Origin: Parapristionchus giblindavisi
Taxonomy: Eukaryota > Nematoda > Chromadorea > Rhabditida > Diplogasteridae
Reading direction: 5' to 3'
NCBI GenBank assembly: GCA_943737045.1
Contig: CALSFV010000012.1
Location: forward strand, 372,001 to 436,000
Length of the DNA stretch: 64,000 bases
Positions within the stretch are counted from its first letter, which is position 1. Every line of letters begins with the position of its first letter. Below, in pieces: positions 13,101-25,757 of this stretch. The translations under genes and the position numbers were made by a program. The notes below the pieces were generated by a model, which searched no databases, was not told the origin of the DNA, and saw nothing but the letters and a program-made list of their open reading frames with translations.

Positions 13101-15966
13101 CTCCAGGAAGAAGATTATATATAGATAGAAGATAAGCGATAATGTTGTTGTGTATACCTTAGTCTCTGGTCTCTGGTTTGCAGATTATTCATGGAGATAA
13201 TCAGGATTACAATTAATGGACAAGAATTGATACTACTTCCTATTCGTACTTGTCATACGATTTGATGGATTATTATCCATCAAAATATTTGCATATTTAC
13301 TAAATATATAAGATATAGAACTAATTTCATTGATGAATCACGTGCCTCATCAATATATTTTTCTATCATTGAATTCGCTCAAATCAAAGGAGGATACACC
13401 AGAGATCGGAAAATCTACAATCTCTTATGACGACTACTACTACTACTTAATAAACACACGGAAGAAACAGTCATGAACACGTTAGAAAGCGAGAACGATC
13501 GTACGAAAACTCTCACGCATACTGTATTCTCACACAATATAAAATAGATTGAGACAAACCTCTATGACGGCACTTGCCTAGCCCCGTACATCATTAAAAT
13601 AAATCATTCCTATTATATAACATCATAGTTATATTCTCTCGACAATACAAGTATTTCCCAGAATCAGAACTATTGCACATCTATGACAGAGATCAATCAC
13701 AACACCGACATCTATGAGCATATTCTATATGATCCATCCTAATGGCCGAAATAGTGGATTATAATATATTCGATTTGATTGAAATCATTCTAGATACCGA
13801 CTTCTCTCCAATCATATCCTTCCTCGTACTAAAACTGTCAATCTTCTATTCTATTTCTTCTGATGAAAGACTGTGCATATCATCATGTCCTTATGTTATT
13901 CCGTTTATATTTACAAGAGTGAATAATAGTGAGCATTGAAATCTAATCAAGGGGGGCCTATTGGATGATAAGAACGATACACTACACGCTTATAACAAAT
14001 ACCGCTACTTCATCTATAATATATTTTTATCCTCTACTCCTATATATTGAAAAAAAACATTTGAAAAAACCATTTTCTTCCCTTCCCTTCCTAAGGAGAC
14101 CCAGAAGCACAAACATTACATTATAACATTTCTAAATATGAAATAACTACCTGCATATCATCATCGTCATCAGCGTGATGGTGACCGTATGAACTGTGAC
14201 CAGGAGTCTGAAATGAAGATCGTTACTATAATCAACCAAAGAATTCAATAAACAGCTACTTTACAGTGCTTTCGAGAGAAATTTAACAGAAGTCGATGAG
14301 AAAAATAGACGCAGAGAATGCGATCTATGAATTGTGAGAAGACAGAGAACACATATGGGAATAACTAGGAAGAAGAAAAACATGAAGAGACGACGTAGAC
14401 AGACAGATAGATGGATGGAAGGAGGGGCGTATACTTCATTGCTCACATGTCACGTATAAATAACCAGAGAACACTTTACTATCCATCATACTCTATTACA
14501 CCCATCCATATGTCTATATCGTACTATATGATACAGAAGTTAATGTATGCTTCAAGCAAGATGACAGGTGCAGTGCAAGCAGAAATGGGTATTAAATATA
14601 GAGCATACATGGGCGGGGTACCTGGAGCTCGATTCTACAGGGGGCATCCAAACGAAAAATGGTTAATTTTACAGGGGGCCTTCACTTTTTATCAAAAATT
14701 TCACCTAATCGTAATTTCTTTTTACAGGGGGCACTCCACAAATTTTCGAAAAGTCTTAATTTTACAGGGGGCACCCCCATGTCGGCGCCCATGTATGATA
14801 TAGAGTCAGGGGTGGGGGAGATTATCCTACTTTTTTCAGCAAGATATATCTATAATCCACAAATCATATATCAAAAATCAAAGGTAATGCAATATTTAAG
14901 ATAGGGGTTGAAGCTTGGAAAAAAGGTTCAATAGGATAAAAGACATTTGAGAAAGTGATGAGAGGGCAAAGGAGACGTCTCATCGAAAGACACGCCTAAT
15001 TGAAAGAGTAGCGTGCAGAATATACGAAATGGACGATAACCGAACGAGTTCCCCCATTTTACTATCAAACAAGCTATTGATCTTTGATCTTCAGTTAAAG
15101 GATATTTTCATAAATGCTTTTAAACAGCAGCTCGTAACAAGGATAGGATAGGCAAGGAGAATTCTTAAGTGAATGTTAGAATCAATAAAGTTATGTTACA
15201 TTTGCCTTACGCGCCTTCGCAGACGTCCACGTAAACTGTGCAGAATGTAAAGTTCTAATGGAATTTTGGCATAAATACAATATAAATGTAATAATTTTTT
15301 ACATTTTTGCCAAAATTCGAAATTTGCGCTAAAAAGAATACGTGGAAGTTGTTACTGCGGAAGTTACGGCGGAGGCAAATAAGACAAATGTAATACCGCA
15401 TAAGCGATCAAACTCCGGTATACAGGGAACAAGAGAAATCAGTTATAATGATTACGATTCCATTAATCATAACCAAAACAAGACTACATTATTCTCTTTC
15501 TTCCACATGAAATACGTGCAAAAGTCAAGAATAGGATATTTCTTTGAAAGTTGTTTGAGATACACGGCAAAGTCAGATAACAATATATAGATCCGCTGCT
15601 ACCTTGTATTGTTTATTATGGTCATGCGTATTATCAGTTTTCATAAAGTACAGTAAGACTCTACTAGCAGAGTTATTATGTCAATAGTGAAAGACTCACT
15701 TTGAAAGCACTTCTGGATCCGCCAACAACATTAGATGAATGGCTCCCGGAAGGTGTCGCTTGACTGCGATTCAATAGGGAAGTTTGTAGACTCGATGATG
15801 ATGGAATAGGAATCAATACTGGTTTGATGTCTTCTTCCTCCTCTTCCTCTTCTTCTTCCTCATTTTCTTCATGATGGGGTCTTTTTCGTGTTCCTATCAG
15901 ATGATTCGACGGTGTGGTACCACTGGCACATGTACCAACCGCTAGACCTCCACCACACGGTCCCAT
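7132..15966 (-). CDS. Nuclear hormone receptor (nematode supplementary NHR); C-terminal exon unresolved
   Basis: Ligand-regulated transcription factor acting in the nucleus. Exons in order: 15700-15966, 14151-14207, 11959-12040, 11346-11446, 11017-11131, 10606-10676, 10397-10534, 8542-8640, 8272-8408, 8072-8151, 7823-7903, 7467-7540, 7221-7304 and 7132-7164, giving about 473 codons in one frame. The first exon has a Glu run and is low complexity. Exons 4-5 encode the C4/C4 DNA-binding domain: finger 1 C-x2-C-x13-C-x2-C with P-box [10 protein letters not shown], finger 2 C-x5-C-x9-C-x2-C ending [11 protein letters not shown]. Exons 7-14 encode a ligand-binding domain with the family motifs [11 protein letters not shown] and [11 protein letters not shown]-box of CNGCK type is common in the expanded, HNF4-derived receptors of nematodes. 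The last exon with the helix-12/AF-2 region was not found. Intron 7 carries a LINE fragment split by a hAT element. The ATG at 15966 is the first Met of the open first exon; further 5' exons are possible. Confidence 0.88.
8878..10228 (+). mobile_element. LINE fragment (C-terminal end of reverse-transcriptase ORF), split by a hAT element
   Basis: The frame at 10015-10227 encodes [11 protein letters not shown]... and ...[16 protein letters not shown], matching a second copy at 56276-56572. This is the pattern of the C-terminal tail of non-LTR retrotransposon ORF2 (an R-R...D motif, TRG-like centre, FF..R near the end). The upstream part of the same tail (ETLEHRR) lies left of the hAT insertion at 8901-8923, so the host LINE piece is interrupted by 8924-10006. 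A 23-bp unit containing the insertion site is duplicated in tandem at 8878-8900 and 8901-8923. The copy is 5'-truncated and inactive. Confidence 0.65.
8924..10006. mobile_element. Non-autonomous hAT element nested in the LINE fragment
   Basis: The element starts CAGGGCTGGGA and ends TCCCAGCCCTG, and is flanked by the perfect 8-bp duplication CCGTAGAT (8916-8923 and 10007-10014). The subterminal regions are poly-T rich on the left (TTTTTTGTTTGG) with the complementary poly-A/T pattern on the right. No transposase frame is visible in its 1,083 bp. The interior at about 9370-9440 (minus strand) has a degenerate tRNA-like stretch. It lies in intron 7 of the nuclear receptor gene. Confidence 0.85.
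14608..14793 (+). mobile_element. MITE with CATGGGCG termini, TA target site (long copy)
   Basis: The 186-bp element begins CATGGGCG and ends CGCCCATG, with TA on both sides (14606-14607 and 14794-14795). Inside, ACAGGGGGC recurs four times, mostly preceded by TTTT. It lies in intron 1 or 2 of the nuclear receptor gene region. An internally deleted copy in the opposite orientation is at 30358-30456. Confidence 0.7.
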
Positions 15967-17567
15967 CGGACACGGAGATGGGGAATGGGTATCGGTATAG
16001 GGATGGGTAAGATGTCGATGGAAACCCGCCGTGCTTACCCCACCACACTCTAGCAGAGTAGACGTCAGTGTGCTCAGAATGATTAAGAGTTGATGGAATC
16101 TATCGATTGATTGGGATGATTACGGTAGAATCTGCAAAGGAAATCGATATTTAAAAGGAATAAGGATGGAGATGGGGGAAGGGGATCTCATCGAGCAAAA
16201 AAAATCGGAGCAAAAGAAAACGCGACAGTCATGGTAAATGTACGGTACGGAAAGTGAATCAATAATTGAAATAAAGTAGATGTAGGTAGTCTCCGAAGAC
16301 ACGAAATGCATTAAAAATGAAGAGATATATGGAGTGGACAGTGTATACGAAGGAATCGTGTAAATATGGAGATAAATGATGATGATTTAGTTATACGAAT
16401 GAGTGAAATGGTGAAGTACGGATGGATGGAGGAAGTAGTGAAGAGATGAATAGATGATGAGATAGGAGATATGAGACAGACCAAAGAGTTTGTGTGTCAT
16501 ATAGTACCTGTCAATGAATATAAGTAGACACATAATAATGGAGGAAGTGATAGATTAGAAGGATCATACGAGACTAACATATACAAAGTGGAACTACTAC
16601 TACGTCTTAGAGCATATATTAAAGATAGATTAGAATGCACCCACGCAAATGAAAGATTCGCTGCATGAATTCTAATATTAGAAATGATTACGGTATCGAA
16701 AAGAAAGAAGAAAAGAAGTGTACGAGCACCGTAGATGTACTACAATAAACGTACACAAAGGAAGATGAGCAAAGTCGGTGATGAAACAAATTTTCCGAAA
16801 TAAACAACATACTCTTATAAGGCAAGGCACGTAATGTAATAATGGCTCAAAAAGCTGACAAAAAATTAGCATAGACGAGAGGTTCATATCGGAGAAACAG
16901 TTAACGCCATTTATTATATTTCCTTTAATTTCAATCACATCATTATATACATTAAAGATATTATTTGGACCACGAAATACATGACGTCAATTGATAGATA
17001 AAAAGTGAGAGAGAAAGAGGAAGGTAGAGACAGACAAGGAGAAACAATGAAGATAAGAATAGGAAGGATAGGGATGTAGATACAGGGAGCATATCGAAAT
17101 AGAGGAAAGAATTATAATTAGTTCTTTTTGAAGATCATTCATAACAATGGTTAGATATATCACGCTCAAATAATGAACTATTGTGTATTCCATTTATATC
17201 ACATATACCATTATAAATATGAAAACAGCCTTACTCTACCACAGTACACTCAGGTATTTACATGTACAGCACTTTAAGACCATTTTCTGAATAGTGCACA
17301 ACGAAAATAAAGTATAGAAAATGAGTGCAGACAGGAAAAAACGAGAAGGGAAAAGTTAGAGACAGAGAAAGAGGAAGAGAGTAAGGGAGAATTAGTCTAT
17401 CTAGCTATAGCTATCTTCGTGCACTTTCCCATCCTACATACACTCATGTTGTCACGTAACTACGAACATTCTAGAATTTAATTTATACGTAAATAAATTT
17501 ATACGTCGTTTTGATGGACGCATAAACACTAGACGCTGTCTACATAAATATATTATAGTAGCATGAA

Positions 17568-17902
17568 CTCAGGCAAATCGTTTTGAATCTAATTAGAGCA
17601 ATTTTAGAAGAAACTAGGGCTAAATTAGATTCAAAAATCTCTTTGATTAGATTCAAAAAACGTTCTGATTAGATTCAAAAAGACAAATGATCTGATTAGA
17701 TTCAAAAAATTCTCTGATTAGATTTTAAAATTTTCTAATTAGATTCAAAAAGTGTTATGATTAGATGCAAAAACGGACGCTCTGATTAGATTCAAAAATT
17801 TTCTAATTAGATTCAAAAAATGTTCTGATTAGATTCAAAAAGACGCATGTTCCGATTAGATTCAAAAAATGCCCCGATTAGATTCAAAGCGATTTACCTG
17901 AG
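17568..17902. mobile_element. MITE-like element whose interior is an 18-22 bp minisatellite
   Basis: About 12 tandem copies of a GATTAGATTCAAAAA-centred unit fill the interior. The outer ends are inverted repeats of about 26 bp: left begins CTCAGGCAAATCG, right ends CGATTTACCTGAG, with two or three mismatches between arms. The repeat unit is itself contained in the terminal repeat (TTTGAATCTAAT), so the array appears to have grown from the element's end. The target-site duplication is not clear. Confidence 0.6.
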
Positions 17903-18386
17903 AATATATAATAACATCACGCAAACTAATAGTACGGCCGTCTAAAGTGTCATCTTCTCTAGTTGTCATTGAGTGCATGTCGAGGGACGTTTCCTAATTC
18001 GGCAATGACATATTCGTGTATAAATAAAGTGATTCTGATATACGTCGTCAAGACACACCATAACAATCATATCGATTTGATGATATGGCATAATGAACAG
18101 AGCAATGATTATCATGGAACGGAATTAAAGACGAAGTCGTATTAATCTATGAGTGACTGGGATAGAAGGGAGATTCGACTTCAAGTCAAGTCAAAGAGTT
18201 TCCATCTGTCCAACCCATTAGTCAGATCATCTGCTTGGAGACTAATCTAAGTCTTGAAGAGAGAGAAGGGTGAAATAGTGTGCGATATGAAGAGAGTGCA
18301 TGCAAAAGGGTCATGTTCCTTTTCGCTACAGCGGTACACTTCGTTTAATTACACGTTCACGTAAATTTTGGAGTGTGATGCGTACT

Positions 18387-18501
18387 AAGTGGAAAACCCT
18401 GACGGTCCATAAAATTACACCAAAAGGTTACGGTAGTCAATCATTATTGATCTATTGTTATGGTAGCCTCTTACTTATCGACAATCAGGGTTTTTCCACT
18501 T
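18387..18501. repeat. Short inverted repeat inside longer direct repeats
   Basis: AAGTGGAAAACCCTGA at 18387-18402 is answered by its near-perfect inverse at 18485-18501. Outside it, a sequence of about 22 bp containing CATGTTCC at about 18299-18322 recurs as a direct, diverged copy at 18518-18540. It may be a small foldback element; no coding content. Confidence 0.4.
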
Positions 18502-19079
18502 GAGATCCAACACTCGGCGCAAAAAGGTTATGTTCCCTTTAACAAACGAGGAAAACAAGAGATATTAGATTGTAACATAATCTAACTGAACAGCGTCGTA
18601 TGAGTAACAACAGCAAAATCGAACACAAAACAAATAACATAATAACGATACAAATATTTACACGCAAAAATATGAAATCACAGCCGTATTCCGAGTAAAT
18701 ATCGTATCGAGTAACATAATGTTATTATACGAAACCATAAGGAACTGCGTTTTCAATTTGCCTCTCTTTCTCTCTAGTGTGAACAACTAAAGGAAGAGAA
18801 AGAAGTAGAAACGCAGACAAAGGATACATCTAACAATAAGGAGAGGGCTCATTAAAAATAATCAGTTTTCGATCGATAACAACTAATCGATACTGAGAAT
18901 ATATTGAATGATTCAGATTGCGGAGGAGAAGGTAGAATAAGGTTACGATATGAAAAACGTGCAATGAAGTATCGTCAATTGATATATTTATAGTTAAAAG
19001 TACTATTCCTCTCTTCTTCTCTTCCTCGTTCATTTGATCGTGCGTGTAATCGATACACAATGTGCAGATAGGGGAGACA

Positions 19080-19330
19080 GTTAAGAAAGGGTGAGGGACG
19101 ACAGATAGAGGGAGAGGGGGAGGGAGAGCGAGAGAGAGGGAGAAGTAGAGGGAGAGGGAGAGATAGAGGAGGAGAAAGAGGGAGAGATGATAGAGATAAA
19201 GGGAGAGGTAGAGAGATAGATGGAGAGGGAGAGAAGGAGAGAGATAGAGGTAGAGACAGAGAGTAACTCACCCGATAACCAGTCGAACTGGTACAAGCTC
19301 CCTCTCTCTCTCTCTCTCTCTCTCGGTTGT
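19080..19330. repeat. GA-rich simple repeat (GAGAGGGAGA type) with a CT run at its right end
   Basis: The stretch is an irregular array of GAGA and GGGAGA blocks, ending at about 19302-19324 in a CTCTCT run. Open frames across it in several phases encode only Ser/Leu/Pro runs and are not genes. Confidence 0.85.
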
Positions 19331-20079
19331 CATCTCGACTTTATTCTAGCATAAATTAGAGTTGCAGTCGAATTCCAAAATGATAGGTAGATATGCATAT
19401 GTAATGGGAAGGTATGATATATGGACAAGGTGTGATAGAGTAGTGAAAAGATTCCAAGATGACAGAGATCACTTTCTATCCAACAAAAGAGATCGTCTAG
19501 TTCAAGAAATAAAGGAATGAATGGGAGGAGAAGAAGAGAAATACAAAAGGATAGGCATACACACATAAACGATTGTATAGGAAGAGGAAGAAGACGAACG
19601 GAAAGGAAAGGACTACGTGGGGCACAAGAGGAAGGAAAGAAACGACAACCATATTGACGAAATCACCTTCGTCATTGCAGAATTACAAAAACAAAATTTA
19701 ATTTAGCTAATAAACATGCTTTCACAATCATACTAAAATAGTAAGGAGAGTTCGTTGAATTTGAACGAGTATACAAACTTTATATAGGGAATGAAGACAA
19801 TATTAATGATAAGAATAAAGAAATATGTTGAACTGACAATGAAAGAAAAGGTAATACGCAAGATCATCAATCAAACAACTATGTCGCGTGGGAGAGGTAG
19901 ATAGGAAGAGAAAGGAAGAGGGAGAGGATGGAAATGTAGAGGGAGAGGATAGAAAGGGAGAGGTAGAAGTGAGAGAAATTGACGATTTATATTATATATA
20001 AGTAGCCCACTCCATATAATCTTTTGTCGCTCCCTCACTTTCGTCTACAATTGATAGGCTACATATGTAAGGAAAGATA

Positions 20080-20170
20080 TAGATGAGTGAGAGAGAGAGA
20101 TGGAGAGTGAGGGGGGGGGGGGTGAGAGAGAGAGAAAAGGGGGGGGGGTGGAAGAGGCAGGGACAGAGGC
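20080..20170. repeat. GA/G-run simple repeat
   Basis: GAGAGA blocks interrupted by two poly-G runs (at about 20112-20121 and 20140-20149). The local open frame is an artefact of this composition. Confidence 0.8.
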
Positions 20171-23100
20171 AGAGGCCGAGTTCAAGGAATAGTACAGAAC
20201 ATAGATTAGTTAATAGGTACGCACCTAGACTGTACCGTATAAACTTCCTCGTACACTACTCTACTCTACTCTATTTGTCATACTTGTACGAAATAATGAA
20301 AAGGATGACATATCCGACGTGTATTATGAAGATTATCTCATCTCCATTCAAAGAATTCAATGTCGAACTATTCCCCTCTGAGAATACAACCGCAGACTAC
20401 AGTCTATCTATGTTTGTTGTTTGTCAGTCTGGTCTAGTTATTTAATTCAAAATATTATCCCTTCGAAACCATACCAATTCTTAGTAATCATAATTCGCCG
20501 ATGACGCTAATCGATATTCCAGATAATCAATACTTCTGCACTAATTTCCCAATCGATAATCCTATTAGCCACACACATACATCTATGCAAATCTATGTGA
20601 CCAAGGGACATGTGACAAATAGCACAGGATCATTGTATTATTATACTACAGCCAGATCTGTGGAATAGACTCACAGTGGATAAATGCTACTACTATTATG
20701 GTAGTTAGAGATAATCAATAATTAATCTCTCCTAAATGTACATATTCTTCCATTTCTGTTTGAGCACGAGGGCATTTCAAGAACAAAAAGATGGACCAAA
20801 AGGCGGACAGAGAACTTGCAAAGGATGGAATAGGAATGTGAGGCACAACCCACATGGGGCGGTTCCGGTGTCTAGAACCGAGGGCTGAAACATCGGACCG
20901 CGTTTGTTTTGCTTATAGTCTCCTTATCATTTCTTTTTTACCTTTATTCACAGTCATGAACAATTTCGTCTTCCGTCTCTCTCATTAATTTCATTGTCAG
21001 TACAAGACAGTGAATCACTTTTCGTATTATACTGAAAATTGTAAATGTCTTGTCATAATCAGCCCAATCAGAAAAAAATAGGATAACATTTCCTATGAGA
21101 TATGCCACATAAATACAACTGCCACCATCAGATTTGCACTATTAAGGGAAAGGGAGAAAGGGGAGAGTGAGAGCAAAAGTAAGAGACTTTTTGGGCATAG
21201 AAATACGCTGGAGGGCACATCAACAATTAGTTCCATGAAAAGCCTTCGAATCATTGAAAAGGAAGCGAGCAAGAACAGCAGAGTTGTTTGTCCAAAAACG
21301 TCACAAATCTCATGCAGATCTAAAGAACGGTCCAGCATTCAGTTTAAAATCAGTTTGGAATTATTCATATTTCATGTACGACTGAAAATGATGTCTTGTA
21401 CAGCAATGAGTGGGGTCGCTTAGTCTTTCCCGATTTCTTTGCAATGATTCATATTGAAGACTATTTCATAGATCATTGACTGTCATGGTAGGACTTCTAT
21501 CGTGAATTATAATCGGATTGAACAAGAGTCGATGAATCTTTGAAAGTAAATGTATGAATGGAGAGAAGTATCTCTATAAGATACTTATGGATCTCTGGTC
21601 ACAGATGAATGAAAGATGAAAGTTTCATCATTTTCAAAGAGTTTTGTACCATTCAAATTTCTATCAGCTCTCTTTAGTGGAATCCAATGACATTAAATGA
21701 AACGAACTAATACACAATCTTGCGACAGCATTAGCTATTTAACCAAAAAAGAATACTCAAATTATGTTCAAGTACGTAAATGAGTTGGAAAGAAACAAAA
21801 AGGATTTTTAGCGGCTCAACTATAGAAAAAGAGCATTTTTAAAACGGAACGAATGAGGGGGAAATAGAAAGCGGTTTGGCTAGTTGTCGTGCACACATAA
21901 AAGATACACGATAGACAAGTGAGGGAGGGAGAGAGAGAAAGAGAGTTGGAGAAGGCGATTGAGAAGTATGGAAAAAGAAGAGATAGAAGTAGATGATGGT
22001 GAAAGAGATGTAGAGGGAGAGAGTAGGGATTTATATTGAAATGTAATTTTCACTCCTTCTCTCTAAGCCACCCTCTTTCTCTGTAGTCTACTCTCTCAAT
22101 TTTGTCTGAAGACGTAAAGGTGGCGAAAAGGACAGAGAGGGTGTTAGAGAGAGAGACGTAGACAACTACACGACTGATGACACGAAATGGCTTCTGGGTG
22201 TAAAATGCACGCAATCTTGCACATTTAATTTAAGTCCCAATTCTTTTAAAGAAGAAAAACACGTAGTAATCGATCAATAGTTGTTGCATACTGTGAGTGA
22301 TCCATTTCCACTACGGACCAAGCCACTCAATAATTCCACCATCTTTACGTGGGCTAAGCTTTAGCCCATGGAATGTCTCACTTTTCGTGTTCCTTCCTTT
22401 TGCATGTTTGAAGAAGAGGAAAGAGAAGACAACAACAAAACATTCATCCCCATCAATTTCTCATTTTCTTTAGAATAAATCGATAAGGGAGTGTTGATTG
22501 CGAGCGTTGGAAATAGAGTACAACTATACTTCTCCCCGCGAATATTTCTGTAAACAAACTACGCAGACAAAAAAATGGAAGTTTTTTCTACAAAAATTCT
22601 GTGATAAGTTTCCCGCAAACATGCGCTATCCAAAGTTTTATCAATTAATTTAGTAAGTAAATCAATGTACAGGAGTGATATGCATGCACGTATTTAATAA
22701 TTGTAACAATAAAACTTAAGTAATAATGTACTTCATGGTGTTTCGGCCTCTACGTCTAAATTTATGGCCCCTGAATGGTTAGTTCAAGGGTGGCGGAAAA
22801 GCGCCGCGGATGTCCACTAACGAGTGCTCACTCAATCTTCTTGCATATCACTTGACACTTGCAAGCGAGATGCAGGTGATGTTACAAAAAAGCATCAGGA
22901 AATACGAAAAAAACTGAAGCTCCCAAAAGTCACTCATGAAAATACATTGGAACTTGGAAAAAATCAGTGGGATCACGTCACACACTTAGTTCTTATGATC
23001 GAAATACTGGGATGATGGAAACAAATTTCACAGAAACATATGTTTTTCACGAGGGTCACCGCACAAATTCCGTCCAAAGTAGATACAGACTATGATATCA

Positions 23101-23668
23101 TTAGATCATGACAATGTTAGGAAGATAATCTTATGATATCATCGAATTAGATCAAAGAAACTACAAATAAACATGATTAGCACTATTTAACACAAATTTG
23201 GTAACGCTACTCAAAAATAAACATCGGTATTTTTTCAACAAGTATTTTTTCATATTTGGAAAATTCTAATCTAGAGAAATGATAATGCTTAAATATAGTT
23301 AAAGGTTGAGAAGGCTGGTTAAACAATTTTTCACAAACTGACAGCAAAACCACGAGTGAGCAATGCAAACCATAATCGTTAGCCGGGAAATAGGCAGAAA
23401 AGTCACCAACAGTGTGCGCACTCGATACACCACATTAGCCATTCTTTTGTTTGATTGCTGCTAGCGAGGTATTCCCTTTTTATTTTCTCCTTTTTCTTAA
23501 TAGTAATCAGTGAAGTACTCCCATCCATTTGTCAAAAGATAGTTCGAAAACAGTTATTCTACTTTGAAAGACTCATTTGGAAACGTCGAATTTCAGCACC
23601 GTTACACTGTGGCTATCCAAAGTCTAAGAGCGTTATTAGTCGTTGCTCTACTCTATCCCCTCTTCTAT

Positions 23669-24338
23669 ATGCAAACACTCAAGGTAATCGAAATCAATCA
23701 ATAATTGATCAGATCAATCGGTATTCAGATGGTATCATCTGCTCTCCGTGTTGTATTCATCACTACACCATCAGAAGAAGTCGCTACGAAGCTTGCAAGG
23801 TATACGGTATACCGTATCTGCATCCATGTCAATTATTCGATAACCACCATTTAGGGCAGTGGTGGAGCAGAAGCTCGCTGCCTGTGTCAACATCGTGCCT
23901 GGGATCAAGTCGATGTGAGTTTGCCTTACTATCTAGAGAGAAAGAGTTCTTTCACTGCGTATATCAACTGAGTATCATTCTTACAGTTACGAATGGGAGG
24001 GAAAGATTCACGAAGATGCTGAACATCTCATGATAGTGAAGACTGTAGAAGAATCTGTGCCCCAACTACGGTATGTATATATTATCGATTTTCTAACGCA
24101 CTACATGACGTTCTAATCAGTAAACACCGTAATCTAGTATCTTGAAGATGACCAAATCTTCGCATGATAGATGATTAACACTAGCAATCATTTCAATCAA
24201 TAATAATTCAGTGAACATATCCAATCTCTTCATCCATATGACACACCAGAGTTCATTTCCATGCCCGTGAGTGAACAATCAGAGAAATACGCCGACTGGG
24301 TCCGCACTCAGGCTACAAAGACTACCGTATCCAAATGA
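23669..24338 (+). CDS. cutA: CutA1 family protein (divalent cation tolerance)
   Basis: Exons 23669-23683, 23729-23799, 23855-23914, 23987-24070 and 24212-24338 join with GT-AG junctions into 118 residues. The fold's signature segments are in order: VVFITTPSEEVATKLAR in exon 2, LAACVNIVPGIKSIYEWEGK across exons 3-4, HLMIVKT in exon 4 and HPYDTPEFISMPV in exon 5. This is the normal length for the family. CutA proteins are small trimeric proteins linked to divalent metal tolerance in bacteria; the animal role is less certain. The upstream frame is closed by TAG, so translation begins at ATG 23669, or at 23729 if exon 1 is not used. A different 192-residue frame covering the same DNA is a shadow. 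Confidence 0.92.
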
Positions 24339-25263
24339 ATTACTGTACCTGCATATCTCGTATCCTTTGCTCTATTTAGATATCACACTCCTTTCCTTGT
24401 CTTCATAATCCAGTCATCTCAAATATATTCTAGCTTCGTTGAGTAGAACTCCCATTTCTCCAGTTATTATAGGTATACTGTAACGGGAACTTGTCAACCA
24501 ACAATAAGTATGCATATCGATCTCACTTTGTATAATATTTATTCTTCTCTATTTTATACACACAAGGACAATAAATATTGTATTCATTGAAATAAGTAGA
24601 ACATAATTGAACGCACTTAAGAGGAAAAGAAAAGCGAAATGTTAGCTTTAGTAGTAGTATTTACACAAATATATGTGCGAGAGAGAAAAAAGAATATAGT
24701 TGGATAAATAGATCAAAGATACAGGAAACACTCAGGGTTCCATTGAATATCACAACTTTAAGGATAATCGAGAGTAAGTTCAGTATAGAATTGATTGATT
24801 TCATAAAGAATACGAGGTGATCAATCATTACCAGACACGCACACAAGTATTACTGTAGTACCGTAACTGGGTGAATCGGTGGTGCGAGAGCGAGGAGTAC
24901 GGTATGACCACACCACAAACACAATCGCAAAGTGACAGAAACAGTATAGACAAAAACGTGTCGAAACAGAGGCGAGTAAATTAGGAAATAAGGAAAGCAC
25001 GACAACCTAATATATAGGGAAAGATGGTGAATAAATAAAGGATTAATCCAAATATACAGTATTCATAAAATGTTATCGATTTTTCTTCTGTACAAATGGC
25101 AATAGGGGTGAATGTTTGGTTAGAAATGGAAAGGGAAAATAATATGATAGAGGAAGTAGCCAGTACTCAGATTTAGATGGATTAAGCGAGAATGATTAAT
25201 AGGCAGAAGAAGAAGGAAATGAGGAATAATCGATATCGTCATCCGTTATTCAATAATCGATAA
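24339..25263. other. Short intergenic region between convergent genes
   Basis: This holds the 3' flanks of CutA (plus) and the STAM gene (minus). A poly-adenylation-like AATAAA occurs at about 24570-24577 on the plus strand (ACAATAAATA). No other gene is seen. Confidence 0.5.
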
Positions 25264-25717
25264 TCAATAAGGTTGAGGAGCGGGTGCCTGATACTGTTGA
25301 TACTGTACAGGAGCAACAGAAGTGGGAGGAGGGGCATACTGTGGAGGTGCATACTGTTGATGAATCTGTTGTTGTTGTTGATAGTGTTGTTGTTGCTGCC
25401 AATCAGGTTGAGGCTGCTGCTGCTAAAATATATATAATGTAACTCTGTTATACTTATTTTTCCAGCAAAAAAACAGATAATCAAATACATTCGAATAAGT
25501 TTCAATGGATATATCAAAGAATGATACCTGTACGGCTGGAGCAGCATACGGCACGTGCTGGGCAGCAGGAACGACCGTCTGGGGTTGAATTGCCTGCTGT
25601 TGTTGTTGCTGCATTTGTTGTTGATACAGCTGTTGTTGCTGCATGTACTGTTGATACTGCTGAGCGGCCAACTGGAAAACAGATCAATGTATATAAACTA
25701 TTCTTATCAATCAATAA

Positions 25718-25757
<40 letters not shown>

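Larger units (their letters stand above)
15967..23668. other. Gene desert rich in microsatellites and small inverted-repeat elements
   Basis: I find no supported coding exon in these 7.7 kb between the divergent nuclear receptor and CutA genes. Open frames here are mostly translations of GA/CT tracts. Contents: a MITE with an internal minisatellite (17568-17902), a short inverted repeat (18387-18501), purine tracts around 19080-19330, 19880-19970, 20080-20170 and 21915-22160. Distal promoter or 5' exons of the receptor could be here but nothing in the sequence shows them. Confidence 0.55.

Noticed and set aside
15195..15395. Possible MITE around the GAATTTTGGCA/TGCCAAAATTC hairpin
   Set aside because: The inner hairpin (15259-15320) is real, but outer arms match too loosely and no target duplication is seen.
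19081..19296. Overlapping Ser/Leu-rich open frames
   Set aside because: They are translations of GA/CT simple repeats in several phases.
23455..24033. 192-codon open frame on the plus strand
   Set aside because: It runs through CutA exons and introns in the wrong frame.
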